DNA of 64,000 nucleotides from Paenibacillus sp. FSL W8-0186 (lineage in GTDB: Bacteria > Bacillota > Bacilli > Paenibacillales > Paenibacillaceae), in contig NZ_CP150207.1 of NCBI RefSeq assembly GCF_037969765.1, positions 3,961,001 to 4,025,000 of the forward strand, read 5' to 3'. Each line of letters opens with the position of its first letter. Positions within the stretch are counted from its first letter, which is position 1. The position numbers and the translations under genes are program-made. The notes under the pieces were generated by a model, which was not told where the DNA came from, ran no database searches, and saw only the letters and a program-made list of their open reading frames with translations. Of the stretch, positions 33,432-41,799 are shown piece by piece.

Positions 33432-34130
33432 CTATAATAGCCGGTCAAGACCCTTCATTAGCCCGTCTTTCAGTCGGCTTATTAACTTATATTGCTCTAC
33501 AGGGCGGAGCATAACAAATCCACATAATGAGATGAACACTATACTTAACAAGCTTAATGTGCATTTCGACTGCAGATCGCTGAGCCTGTTGGCATACGAA
33601 AATAAATTCAGCCAGGAGGTATTCTCCATATTAATGTTCCAATACATCCAATTGGCGAGACCCAGCAAATAACCAATTTCGGGCGATCTCAGAACAGCGC
33701 CGGCCAATAAAGATAGCGCTCCGGAAAATAAGAGACCGGGCAAAGCCACATATAAAAGCCCGGAGAATGGAAGCTGCTCGCTTGAGAAGCGAAAACCGTG
33801 AGGCGATAAATTCATTCGTAGTAACAACCACCCTGCAAGCAGCATGAAGATCATGAACAGAATCATAACCATTAATCTATATGCTAATAAAGGATGCCTC
33901 CGGCTTCTGCGGGTTGCCAGCACCTCCGCTGCGCGGGTGTAATGATCGACCCAAATCAAATCAGGGAACAATATGATTCCTGCGAAGGGTGCATAGATTT
34001 CGTACAGGTTCAGAATGTCTACGGCTGTCGGAGCATAGAACATAAAAGGAATAAACACGATAAACGCTCCTGTCAACAGCCATTTTACCGGCGAAAAGAG
34101 AACTTTAATTTGATAAACTATTAGCTTCAT
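33432..34130 (-). CDS. ABC-2 type permease, small subunit
   Basis: A 232-residue protein with six membrane helices and no ATP-binding site. It overlaps its upstream partner by 4 bases (34127-34130). The gene closes the RiPP locus. The pair plus the adjacent ATPase fit the three-subunit efflux pumps (LanFEG or BcrAB type) that protect producer cells from their own peptide. It shows no closer match, so function is inferred from position. Confidence 0.8.
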   Translation of the reverse strand: MKLIVYQIKVLFSPVKWLLTGAFIVFIPFMFYAPTAVDILNLYEIYAPFAGIILFPDLIWVDHYTRAAEVLATRRSRRHPLLAYRLMVMILFMIFMLLAGWLLLRMNLSPHGFRFSSEQLPFSGLLYVALPGLLFSGALSLLAGAVLRSPEIGYLLGLANWMYWNINMENTSWLNLFSYANRLSDLQSKCTLSLLSIVFISLCGFVMLRPVEQYKLISRLKDGLMKGLDRLL

Positions 34131-35215
34131 AAGGTCAACCTGCCTTTTCCTTTAAGACCTTGCCGGGGCCATAATTGTCCAGCGAGCAGTACAAACAGAA
34201 TACTTGCCCCGATAACCAAGCCTTGATGGGGTAAAAAAGCCAGCCAATTATAGGAAAAACTCTCATCTAAGCGAAGCATATAATTCATAACGGTTGTGTT
34301 TCCATTTCCCGCAAATACGCCGGAAGTAATATTGAAAATGAGATAAAGAATAAAGACCGGCAAAGCGGCGATTTCATTTTGGAATATAAATCCTAGTAAA
34401 ATTATAATAGCCCCAGATATCATAAAGGTCGGCACCACACAAACAAACAGGCCTAAGAGTAAATCCGCCAAATGGTACGTAAATGACTGAGCTGTGAACC
34501 GAACTCCGAACCAAATATTAACTGCGGCGCTTATTAGCACGGTGGGCAGGCACCACGCCGCAACCGTCCCTAAATATTTTCCAATCACGTATTGCTGGCC
34601 TGTAAATGGTTTGGCATGCAGCCACTCTAGCGCATTAAACCGCCTATCTTTGAAGAATAGCATCAAAAAAGCAGGAATGGATAGAAATGACATAATAATT
34701 TGCAGACGATCCACCCAAAGTACAGCGAGTTCCGAGCTAAATGTTCGCTGTTCGTAATAAGCCCTGAATGCAGGCTGAACCTCTTCAATTGAACCGAGGC
34801 GTTGTCCCTTTTCTTCAACGTAGACTTCCCATTGCGGCGCCAATGACGGATATTGTTGATTTACTAGAGTGTTTGCTTGCTCCAGAGATAGGTTTTGTGC
34901 CTTTATTGCAGCGCTTAACTCTTTAGCCGCGTCATAATTTTCTTGGGACAGAATACCTTCCGGGAGATTGTCGATGTGCTGCAGCACGGATGATAAAGTC
35001 TCTTCAGGCGAAACGTCTATATGCAGCAATTCGGGGTGTATTCCTTTTTCGTACAGCTGGCGAATGTCATTATTATCGTCCACTGGATAATGTTGAATAT
35101 AAGGTGAAAATTCCGACCACAGAAACAAGAGGGCAATTAACAAGCCAAGTAAATAAAACCTGCTCTTGATCTGAAAAAGAAACTCAAACCGCATCACTTT
35201 GCTAACTCGCATCAT
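34127..35215 (-). CDS. ABC-2 type permease with extracytoplasmic domain
   Basis: A 362-residue membrane protein. It has an N-terminal helix (FYLLGLLIALLFLW), an extracytoplasmic stretch of about 130 residues, and six further helices. The start is ATG at 35215, overlapping the ATPase gene as ATGA. The large outer domain could contact a secreted peptide. Partner of the 232-residue permease and the 35212-36093 ATPase in a probable self-protection pump. Confidence 0.8.
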   Translation of the reverse strand: MMRVSKVMRFEFLFQIKSRFYLLGLLIALLFLWSEFSPYIQHYPVDDNNDIRQLYEKGIHPELLHIDVSPEETLSSVLQHIDNLPEGILSQENYDAAKELSAAIKAQNLSLEQANTLVNQQYPSLAPQWEVYVEEKGQRLGSIEEVQPAFRAYYEQRTFSSELAVLWVDRLQIIMSFLSIPAFLMLFFKDRRFNALEWLHAKPFTGQQYVIGKYLGTVAAWCLPTVLISAAVNIWFGVRFTAQSFTYHLADLLLGLFVCVVPTFMISGAIIILLGFIFQNEIAALPVFILYLIFNITSGVFAGNGNTTVMNYMLRLDESFSYNWLAFLPHQGLVIGASILFVLLAGQLWPRQGLKGKGRLTL

Positions 35216-36093
35216 TTCGCAAGCCCGCCGATCATCCAAATATAAGCATCCTCAGCAGTCGGGGCTGCTTGAACGCTGCCCGTTATCGGTGCCTTCTCGC
35301 CAAGCACCCGCAGCCTGATGCAATCCTCCATATAATGATTCGATACTAGGGTATACTCATGCAGCATGTTCTTATAATCTGCAGTTAAGGGCAAAGAGCA
35401 CTCCCATACAACGCCGGAGACGGCCCTGATCATACTGCCAATGTCACCCTGATATTTTAGCTTGCCTTGATCCAGTACGGCCACTTGTTGGCAAGACTGG
35501 GCGATATCTTCAATGATATGCGTAGATAAAATAACGATCCGCTGACCTGCATATTCCGTTAATAAGTTCCGGATTGATATTCGTTCTTCAGGGTCGACTC
35601 CCGTTGTCGGCTCATCCACGATAAGAATTTCGGGTTCATGAATAATCGCTTGTGCAATGCCTAACCGTCTTTTCATGCCGCCGGATAACTCCCGAACTTT
35701 TTTATCAGCCTGCTTGTTTAAATGTACTTTTTCTAAAGAATCCTGTATTCTAGTCCGTTTCTTCTTCCCGCTTAGTCCGTGCAGCAAGGCTATATAATCC
35801 ATAGTTTCCTTAACCGTTAAATTAGGATAGAAACCAAAATCCTGAGGAAGATAGCCTATTTTCTCCTGCAAGTGTTTTCGCATCGCTGAAGATTTCATCG
35901 TCTGTCCATCGAAATAGACGGTTCCGGCGGTTGCCTCCATAATCCCTGCGATAATCCGCATTAAAGTAGTCTTACCTGCACCATTTCTCCCGATCAGGCC
36001 GCATAGACCAGGACCAATGTTAAGTGATACCTCATGAAGCGCGCAGGCTTTCTTCGAGTAACGCTTGCTGATTTGATCAATCTGAATTTGCAT
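35212..36093 (-). CDS. ABC transporter ATP-binding protein
   Basis: A 293-residue ATPase of the BcrA/CcmA class. Walker A is GRNGAGKTT, the Q-loop reads YLPQDFGFYP, the signature is LSGGMKRRLG, and Walker B is ILIVDEPTTG. The C-terminal 70 residues are a regulatory extension (SVQAAPTAEDAYIWM at the end) seen in efflux ATPases. It heads the efflux genes and lies 18 bases after the exporter gene. It probably powers the two ABC-2 permeases downstream. Confidence 0.9.
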   Translation of the reverse strand: MQIQIDQISKRYSKKACALHEVSLNIGPGLCGLIGRNGAGKTTLMRIIAGIMEATAGTVYFDGQTMKSSAMRKHLQEKIGYLPQDFGFYPNLTVKETMDYIALLHGLSGKKKRTRIQDSLEKVHLNKQADKKVRELSGGMKRRLGIAQAIIHEPEILIVDEPTTGVDPEERISIRNLLTEYAGQRIVILSTHIIEDIAQSCQQVAVLDQGKLKYQGDIGSMIRAVSGVVWECSLPLTADYKNMLHEYTLVSNHYMEDCIRLRVLGEKAPITGSVQAAPTAEDAYIWMIGGLAK

Positions 36094-36111
36094 ATTTTCA
36101 CCTCTTAACGA

Positions 36112-37833
36112 CTATACTGTTCTTTCAAACATCGCTTGATACTGTTTCTTTCCAGCAAGAAGTGATTCATGATTGCCTCTCTCAGCGAGTCTTCCTTCGT
36201 GCAGTAAATAAATTTCATGACTGCTTACGACAGTTCGTAATCGATGAGCTATTACTATAACGATTTTATCTTGAATATGTTGATTTAAATTGAACATTAT
36301 TTTTTCCTCTGTGATCGGGTCAAGCATCGATGTAGCTTCGTCAAGAATTAATACAGAAGTCGGTCTCAAAAGTGCCCTTGCTATGGATAACCGCTGCCGT
36401 TGCCCGCCCGATATACGTATTCCCTGTTCGCCAATTTCAGTTTGAAGCTGCTGGGGGAGCTGCATTACGAATTCGTAAAGCTCTACGATTCTTAACACTT
36501 CCATAACGTCGGCCTCCGTAATGGTTGTGCTCCCTAATGCCAGATTGTTATAAATGGTGTCATTAAAAAGCAGTGTATTTTGACTTACAACGGCAATTTG
36601 CTGCCTTAGATCGGTCGTGGAAATCCGGTTTATTGATGTACCGTTAACTAGAATATTCCCCTTTTCGATAGGCCATAGCTTGAGCATCAAATAAGTGATC
36701 GTGGATTTTCCCGACCCGCTCTCGCCCACAATGGCATATATCTTTTTCGACTCGAATTGCATGCTTACTTTCGATAGAACCAGCTTATCATCGTATTGAA
36801 AGGTAACGTTCTGAAAGTCTATGCTGCGAATGGACGAACATTTATTCAGCATGGCATCCGATTCTCCCCAATTCAAAGGCGCTTCAAGAATATCTCGGAT
36901 TTTTTGCCAGGAGGCTAGTGCCCCTGCTAGCCTAGTCTGAAATTGTGAAGCTCTCATGATGGGGGCTATCAACCTCTGAGAATAAACATTAAATGTAATG
37001 AGCCCGCCAATCGTTAAACTTCCTTCGATCACTTTGTAACCGCCATAACCTAGAATAAATAATGTAATGATCATGCCGGATAACTGAAGAAATCCGTTGC
37101 TTAATGAAAATACCAGTTGCGTTTTTATTTGCTGTTTTGCATTTGTTTTTTCAAGCTTCATGTATTTCTCTCGAAACAAGCTATTTACGCCGATGACTAC
37201 AAAATTCATCAAGTTACTTATGACTTCCTGAATTAAAGAGTATAATTCTCCGCTGGCACTTCTCAAACTAATGCTCTGAGCTTCGACCCATCGGTTAAAT
37301 TTTTTTTGCCCCAAGAAGACGAATACCTGCAGCAAGAGAAGCCCCATTAATAGTTCTGGCTGCAGCCATCCTAGAAAGAACAGCATTCCAACAGAAATCA
37401 ATATGTCCGCAGCAAAATTGACAAACGAATATGTAGCTGTCTGCTGGATGTTCTCGATATCCTCAAATATTGTTTTCAGCATATCTCCGGAATTTATATG
37501 GGTGTAGTATTCACCATTCATTTGCTGCAGGTGCGCTATACAGCGTGACCGAATATTAATGACAAATGTGCGGGCAAGCTTAGAAAAAACATAATCAGAC
37601 AACAGCTTCGTCAAATTGTTAAGGAAGGTAGCAATAAAAGCCAAAGCAATATAACCGAGAAGACTAGACCATTCTCCAAAAGGAATGGACTTATCTAATA
37701 TTTTCATAATGAAATAAGGAGTTAGCACGCTAAAAAAACTGCTCAGGAGAAGCAGTAGCGACGCAATTAAAAAAGAGGACTTATGTTTTGAAAAGTTATG
37801 AATAATCGCCTTGAGCATATGTGTTCGATTCAT
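36112..37833 (-). CDS. ABC exporter of the RiPP locus (no peptidase domain)
   Basis: A 573-residue half-transporter with six membrane helices and a C-terminal nucleotide-binding domain (Walker A GESGSGKST, signature RISGGQRQRLS, Walker B VLILDEATSMLD). It lacks the C39 peptidase that often trims leaders, so leader removal must come from elsewhere; the neighbouring subtilase is the obvious candidate. The start is ATG at 37833 with an AAAGGA site; an ATG six codons earlier lies before that site. It overlaps the protease gene by 38 bases. Confidence 0.9.
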   Translation of the reverse strand: MNRTHMLKAIIHNFSKHKSSFLIASLLLLLSSFFSVLTPYFIMKILDKSIPFGEWSSLLGYIALAFIATFLNNLTKLLSDYVFSKLARTFVINIRSRCIAHLQQMNGEYYTHINSGDMLKTIFEDIENIQQTATYSFVNFAADILISVGMLFFLGWLQPELLMGLLLLQVFVFLGQKKFNRWVEAQSISLRSASGELYSLIQEVISNLMNFVVIGVNSLFREKYMKLEKTNAKQQIKTQLVFSLSNGFLQLSGMIITLFILGYGGYKVIEGSLTIGGLITFNVYSQRLIAPIMRASQFQTRLAGALASWQKIRDILEAPLNWGESDAMLNKCSSIRSIDFQNVTFQYDDKLVLSKVSMQFESKKIYAIVGESGSGKSTITYLMLKLWPIEKGNILVNGTSINRISTTDLRQQIAVVSQNTLLFNDTIYNNLALGSTTITEADVMEVLRIVELYEFVMQLPQQLQTEIGEQGIRISGGQRQRLSIARALLRPTSVLILDEATSMLDPITEEKIMFNLNQHIQDKIVIVIAHRLRTVVSSHEIYLLHEGRLAERGNHESLLAGKKQYQAMFERTV

Positions 37834-38827
37834 TGTGATATATCCTTTCAATATGACATATGAAATGATCGAAACTAGTAAAATGGCGGAACTCCCAGTG
37901 CATTTTATTTGCCGAAATACCCAGGGTGGACTCTATTTCACTCATGAATCGGGAAAAGCGCTGTCGGGCTATCCCATTTCTTGAAATTAGCAAATGGCTA
38001 TTGGCTAAATCGAATTGGCCATGCTGGCAATAGGAACACACCATTTTTTTTATTTTTGTATATAAATCCTGAGGCAGCCTCCCTACATCTGTTGGCATGC
38101 AAGTATCGCTAGGGAGCATACGCTGCAGTTCACCATCGTCCCATTTTTTTCTTAGGGCTGACTGGGCTAATAAAGCAGAGTAAGAGATCGTCTGGTTTCT
38201 ATCATGCCGAATAAGCTGATTGACCAAATGCCCTGTTACGACTGCCGCAGCCTTGCTATTTCCTCCAAAGAAACAATATTCATTGAATTCACGCTGAGTC
38301 CACATCGGAGTAAGATCTGCAGCAGCTTGCACAAGCTTATTCTCGTCAAACCAATAGGCATCCGACTCCGGCATTAAGGTGCCATTTACACCTATAACCG
38401 TTGGCAATGCTGCTGGATAACTACTATAAGAGCCATTTTTAACGGAGGCGACAACCCATTTTCCTTGATCATATAGCTTTTGAAATAAATGCTTCAGATG
38501 TTCATCGATATGGAAGGACTCCATACTGAAGCTCATATGAAGTATACGAACGTTTATAGTTAGGCATAGACGGAGAGCCTGTTCAAGCCTATTTGAGTGC
38601 CCAATAAGGTCTGCATCAAGAACCCTTATGCTGCCAAAACGAACACTCGGCGCCAAACGGCTTATTACGTAGGCGCAGGCGCTGCCATGACCTGAAACAT
38701 CCTTGGAACACTCCGTTCGAATAAAACAGTTTTGTTCTTCCGAAAATTCGAATGCATAGGAAGCGGCAAAGTTTTCTCGAAAAAACTGCTGATCGACTCC
38801 TGAGTCCAATATCATGACATCGCACAT
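37796..38827 (-). CDS. Subtilisin-like serine protease, probable leader peptidase
   Basis: A 343-residue S8-family protease with no signal peptide. The catalytic set is visible as D8 (ILDSGVD), H47 (SGHGSA), oxyanion N131 (NGSYSSYPAA) and S191 (FFGGNSKAAA). The Ser motif is GGNSKA rather than the usual GTSxA, so the loop is diverged. The last 90 residues form a separate helical tail. Because it is intracellular, lies between the precursors and the exporter, and the exporter lacks its own peptidase, it most likely cuts the leader. Alternatively it provides immunity. The start ATG has a weak site at a long distance. Confidence 0.85.
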   Translation of the reverse strand: MCDVMILDSGVDQQFFRENFAASYAFEFSEEQNCFIRTECSKDVSGHGSACAYVISRLAPSVRFGSIRVLDADLIGHSNRLEQALRLCLTINVRILHMSFSMESFHIDEHLKHLFQKLYDQGKWVVASVKNGSYSSYPAALPTVIGVNGTLMPESDAYWFDENKLVQAAADLTPMWTQREFNEYCFFGGNSKAAAVVTGHLVNQLIRHDRNQTISYSALLAQSALRKKWDDGELQRMLPSDTCMPTDVGRLPQDLYTKIKKMVCSYCQHGQFDLANSHLLISRNGIARQRFSRFMSEIESTLGISANKMHWEFRHFTSFDHFICHIERIYHNESNTYAQGDYS

Positions 38828-38861
38828 ATCGCTGACTATTTCCTCTCTTTAGTTAAATGAA

Positions 38862-38886
38862 AGGATGGCGCCTTATACACCATCCT
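38862..38886 (-). terminator. Stem-loop between precursor genes and the protease gene
   Basis: AGGATGG and CCATCCT form a 7-bp stem with an 11-base loop, followed on the minus strand by TTTCATTT. This may attenuate transcription so that precursors are made in excess over protease and transporter. Confidence 0.5.
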
Positions 38887-38927
38887 CGAAAGTGATCAGA
38901 TTATTAATTCATATCATGAACCGTATC

Positions 38928-39098
38928 CTACCACCAACTGGTTGTCTTAGGCGTATACACATTTTCATAAATAACGCAGCCCTTCGTGTTTCCATTAGTT
39001 GCGCCTACCCATACTTTTTCTTCGAAACAATCATTGCCGCATCCTTGTCCTTTAATATCCAGGCTAATTTCTTTGTCTCGTATTTTTTCGATTTTCAT
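38928..39098 (-). CDS. RiPP precursor peptide 2 (56 aa)
   Basis: A 56-codon gene with GAAGGTGAAA upstream of ATG. It is a paralogue of precursor 1: both share MKIxKIxDKEI at the start, GQGCxNDC in the middle, a VWxGxT segment, KGC, and TTSWW at the very end. Cysteines are C20, C24 and C41. The first 18 or so residues look like a leader; the rest is a Cys- and aromatic-rich core. It lies 31 bases after precursor 1 and 100 bases before the protease. The crosslinks made are unknown; see findings. Confidence 0.85.
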   Translation of the reverse strand: MKIEKIRDKEISLDIKGQGCGNDCFEEKVWVGATNGNTKGCVIYENVYTPKTTSWW

Positions 39099-39129
39099 AT
39101 TTTCACCTTCTTTCTCGAGATATGATTTT

Positions 39130-39294
39130 TTACCACCATGAGGTTGTTTGCGCATTGTAACCATCCGCTGACCAGCAGCCTTTTTCACTGCTTGATGTTT
39201 TTCCCTTCCAGACCGTAATCGCGCAGTCATTATCACATCCTTGACCTCTAACGTTTAAGTTGATTTCTTTATCCTTGATTTTCACGATCTTCAT
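39130..39294 (-). CDS. RiPP precursor peptide 1 (54 aa)
   Basis: A 54-codon gene whose ATG lies five bases after the stop of the second radical SAM gene and behind a strong GGAGG. Motifs are KIVKIKDKEINLNVRGQGC, DNDC, TVWKG, KGC and QTTSWW. Cysteines are C20, C24 and C40. The predicted leader is basic and lacks a double-glycine site; a Gly-Gln-Gly stretch before C20 is a plausible cleavage zone. It is too short for most gene callers and lies directly before its paralogue. Confidence 0.87.
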   Translation of the reverse strand: MKIVKIKDKEINLNVRGQGCDNDCAITVWKGKTSSSEKGCWSADGYNAQTTSWW

Positions 39295-39299
39295 TATTC

Positions 39300-40328
39300 T
39301 CACCTCCTTTCTAGTTGTAGCCGTTTAGAAAACACCCCGCTTCGATATTTAACATTTTCAATATGGCATAGAACAGGCGATGGACGATCGAACTCCCCGG
39401 TCATAAGCTGATTGATAAGCTTACATCTCGTGCCAGGGCAATATTCATACCGGGAACAACCGATACAATCAGGATTAGGCTGTTCTCCCTTACACAGAAT
39501 ATCCCAACGTTTGTCCGGATTTATTCCATATTTAACATGACCGGCAGCCATTAGCGGGTTTCCAACCAAATAGGTACAAGGATAAATATTTCCTTCGGAA
39601 TCAATGCTTAACGTTGACTTAAGGCCCGAGCAGACAGAGTATTTACGTGCACGTACTGCATCTTCAATAAAACCAATATCCACCTGGCAATTTGTGGCGC
39701 CTTTCCATTTGATGATCTCTTGACACTGCTGTTCCAGTTTCTTCAAAGTATCCTCATTCCAGCCAGCATCAAAATAATCAGGTACAGGAGATATAGAGGT
39801 AAATCCCATTTCAATGAGTTCGATAATATCATGCAGCAGGTTATCTACGTTTTCTGAACGAATGGTCATTCGAGCTCTTAATTCAGGGAATGATAATAGA
39901 AGACGTCTTGCTGCAGCCGATACCTTCTTCCAGGTCCCCTTTCCAGTAGCAAATAATCTAAAACGGTCATGGCTCGCTTCAGAGCCGTCAATACTCAACG
40001 ATAGATAAGCCAGCTCTTTTTGCAAATAAGTCTCCATTTCTGGAGTAAGATAAGTACCGTTGGTCGTCATTGAGAAGTAGGCAGAGGGAATGATCGTGCG
40101 TGCCTTATCGATTAAATATCGAAGCTCATCAAAGGCAAGTAGAGGTTCCCCTCCATGAAGAACAATCATGATGTTTTTTTCTTTATTCCGTTCGATATGT
40201 TGAAGTAAAAAATCTAGCAACTGGTCCATCGTTTCGCGTGAAATTGTTCTTCCATTTTCATGAGTGCCTTGGTAACAGTATTTGCAAGCTAAATTACATG
40301 CTGAGGTTAAAAACACTGAGGCAATCAT
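39300..40328 (-). CDS. Radical SAM/SPASM peptide maturase (second enzyme)
   Basis: A 342-residue radical SAM enzyme. The SAM-binding cluster motif is C11-x3-C15-x2-C18 (SACNLACKYC), and GGEP follows (LHGGEPLL). The C-terminal SPASM-like region has cysteines in CSGLKSTLSID, CTYLVGNP, CIGCSRYEYCPGTRC and CHIE, giving one or two auxiliary iron-sulfur clusters. It has no recognition domain at its start, so it probably acts with the other enzyme. It lies 3 bases from the previous gene and 5 bases before precursor 1. Confidence 0.9.
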   Translation of the reverse strand: MIASVFLTSACNLACKYCYQGTHENGRTISRETMDQLLDFLLQHIERNKEKNIMIVLHGGEPLLAFDELRYLIDKARTIIPSAYFSMTTNGTYLTPEMETYLQKELAYLSLSIDGSEASHDRFRLFATGKGTWKKVSAAARRLLLSFPELRARMTIRSENVDNLLHDIIELIEMGFTSISPVPDYFDAGWNEDTLKKLEQQCQEIIKWKGATNCQVDIGFIEDAVRARKYSVCSGLKSTLSIDSEGNIYPCTYLVGNPLMAAGHVKYGINPDKRWDILCKGEQPNPDCIGCSRYEYCPGTRCKLINQLMTGEFDRPSPVLCHIENVKYRSGVFSKRLQLERR

Positions 40329-40331
40329 TCG

Positions 40332-41582
40332 CTAGATCACCTCCTGCTCCCAAATCTTCTTCATTAAATAAGGCTTAATGCTTTGACAACGCGATTTAAA
40401 AGCTTCCGAATGACTTTCAAGCCGGTAAAGGTCATGCGGACAACGCCAACAAAAAAGGTTTACTGGGCACTCCTTACATAATGGATGACTATCCGGCTCA
40501 TATGGTGAAACACAGGAATGAGCAGCTCCATTGTCCTGCTGGGAGCGGATAAATTGATTAAGGTCTTCAATTTCATTGATGTTTCCTATCTTAAATTGCG
40601 GATCCATAAATAAATCGCACGGGAACACGTCGCCATTATAATTAATCGTGATTTGATCTATACCTGCAGTACAACTGCACCCAGTAGAATCCGAAATGGT
40701 GTTCTCCTTTACCCCATCACGGTCATCAGCCAGTTGACTAGGCCTGTCCTCTTTAAATGAAGTAAGCAAATCCCTATATTGGCCGGCTCGTCCTGTTAGA
40801 GACAACGCACGCAGCATGGGTTTGGTGCCTAGTTGCTTATTTAATTCGTAGAAGGCACCGACCAATCTGTGATTATTTTCGGTCAGCACCATGGACAAAC
40901 TGATTTTTTCATGGCCGAGGGTACGCAGCAATTTTATGGAGGCAACGGTCTTATCATATACGCCGCTGCCGCGGACAATAGATACGGAGCTTTCATCGAC
41001 GCCGTCTATACTAATACAGAAGGTATCAATTGATTTGGATAGTACGCCAGCATTTCTCTTATTAATGAGAGTAGCATTTGTCATTAAGGTGATATTTCCG
41101 TCAAATTTCCTTCTCAAGTATGCCAAAATTTCAAAGAAATCTTTTCTTAAGAGTGGCTCACCACCCGTGAGAGTAATGTTGTTGGGATTAGATGCGATCA
41201 TCTTATCGAGGATATGGATGACTTCTGCTGTGTTTAAATATTCAGAGGTTGATTCATTCGGGGCATCGACGATGCAATGGGTACATTGAAGGTTACATCT
41301 ACGCGTTAGTGAGAAGCTGATCTCTCGCAATGTTCTAGAGTCGGATGTAGATTTCAAAAAATCTAATGCATCTAATTGTACTAGTATTCTTTTGAAATAT
41401 TCCCTATCCTCAGTATCTTGAAAAGACTCAAGAAGTTCGGTTCGTGTCAACTTATTCTCTATAGCTTCATTAAGAATATTGAAGCATTCCTTAGAAATCT
41501 TTAGCCACGAACCCGTATTTCTGTTCATTAAAATTACCCTGTCGCCATAAATAATGGTTCTACTAGAATCTGCAATTTTCAT
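40332..41582 (-). CDS. Radical SAM/SPASM peptide maturase with N-terminal recognition domain
   Basis: A 416-residue enzyme and first gene of the RiPP operon. Residues 1-80 read as a PqqD-like precursor-recognition element (GDRVILMNRNTGSWLKISKE). The core has C96-x3-C100-x2-C103 (RRCNLQCTHC) and LTGGEPLLRKDF. The C-terminal SPASM part has CSCTAG, CDLFMDP, CKECPVNLFCWRCPHD and CQS. The layout is that of AlbA-type and other thioether-forming maturases. It probably docks the leader of both precursors and installs a crosslink on the core. The gene is preceded by a TTGTAT-N18-TATAAT promoter. Confidence 0.92.
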   Translation of the reverse strand: MKIADSSRTIIYGDRVILMNRNTGSWLKISKECFNILNEAIENKLTRTELLESFQDTEDREYFKRILVQLDALDFLKSTSDSRTLREISFSLTRRCNLQCTHCIVDAPNESTSEYLNTAEVIHILDKMIASNPNNITLTGGEPLLRKDFFEILAYLRRKFDGNITLMTNATLINKRNAGVLSKSIDTFCISIDGVDESSVSIVRGSGVYDKTVASIKLLRTLGHEKISLSMVLTENNHRLVGAFYELNKQLGTKPMLRALSLTGRAGQYRDLLTSFKEDRPSQLADDRDGVKENTISDSTGCSCTAGIDQITINYNGDVFPCDLFMDPQFKIGNINEIEDLNQFIRSQQDNGAAHSCVSPYEPDSHPLCKECPVNLFCWRCPHDLYRLESHSEAFKSRCQSIKPYLMKKIWEQEVI

Positions 41583-41657
41583 ATTATTGTCTCCTTCTAA
41601 GATTACAAATAATCATTTGGATTCAGAAGACTGATCATAGAGCAAATTCTTGAGCCT

Positions 41658-41687
41658 ATTATATTGCTTAGATGTAAATTAATACAA
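41658..41687 (-). promoter_or_regulatory. Predicted promoter of the RiPP operon
   Basis: On the minus strand TTGTAT (41682-41687), an 18-base spacer and TATAAT (41658-41663). It lies 76 bases before the first maturase gene, in the only long gap of the locus. Confidence 0.6.
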
Positions 41688-41799
41688 TATAACCCAATCT
41701 ATATACATATTTTATTCACAAAGATACGGATATCTCTTGAACTTCATTCCGATGATGACATTTGTTATTGCAATATGCATATGTTACCAATATCTACGA

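Noticed and set aside
38928..39236. A single 102-residue frame covering precursor 2 and part of precursor 1
   Set aside because: Its first half is out of frame with precursor 1; two separate frames with good ribosome-binding sites and matching sequences explain the region.
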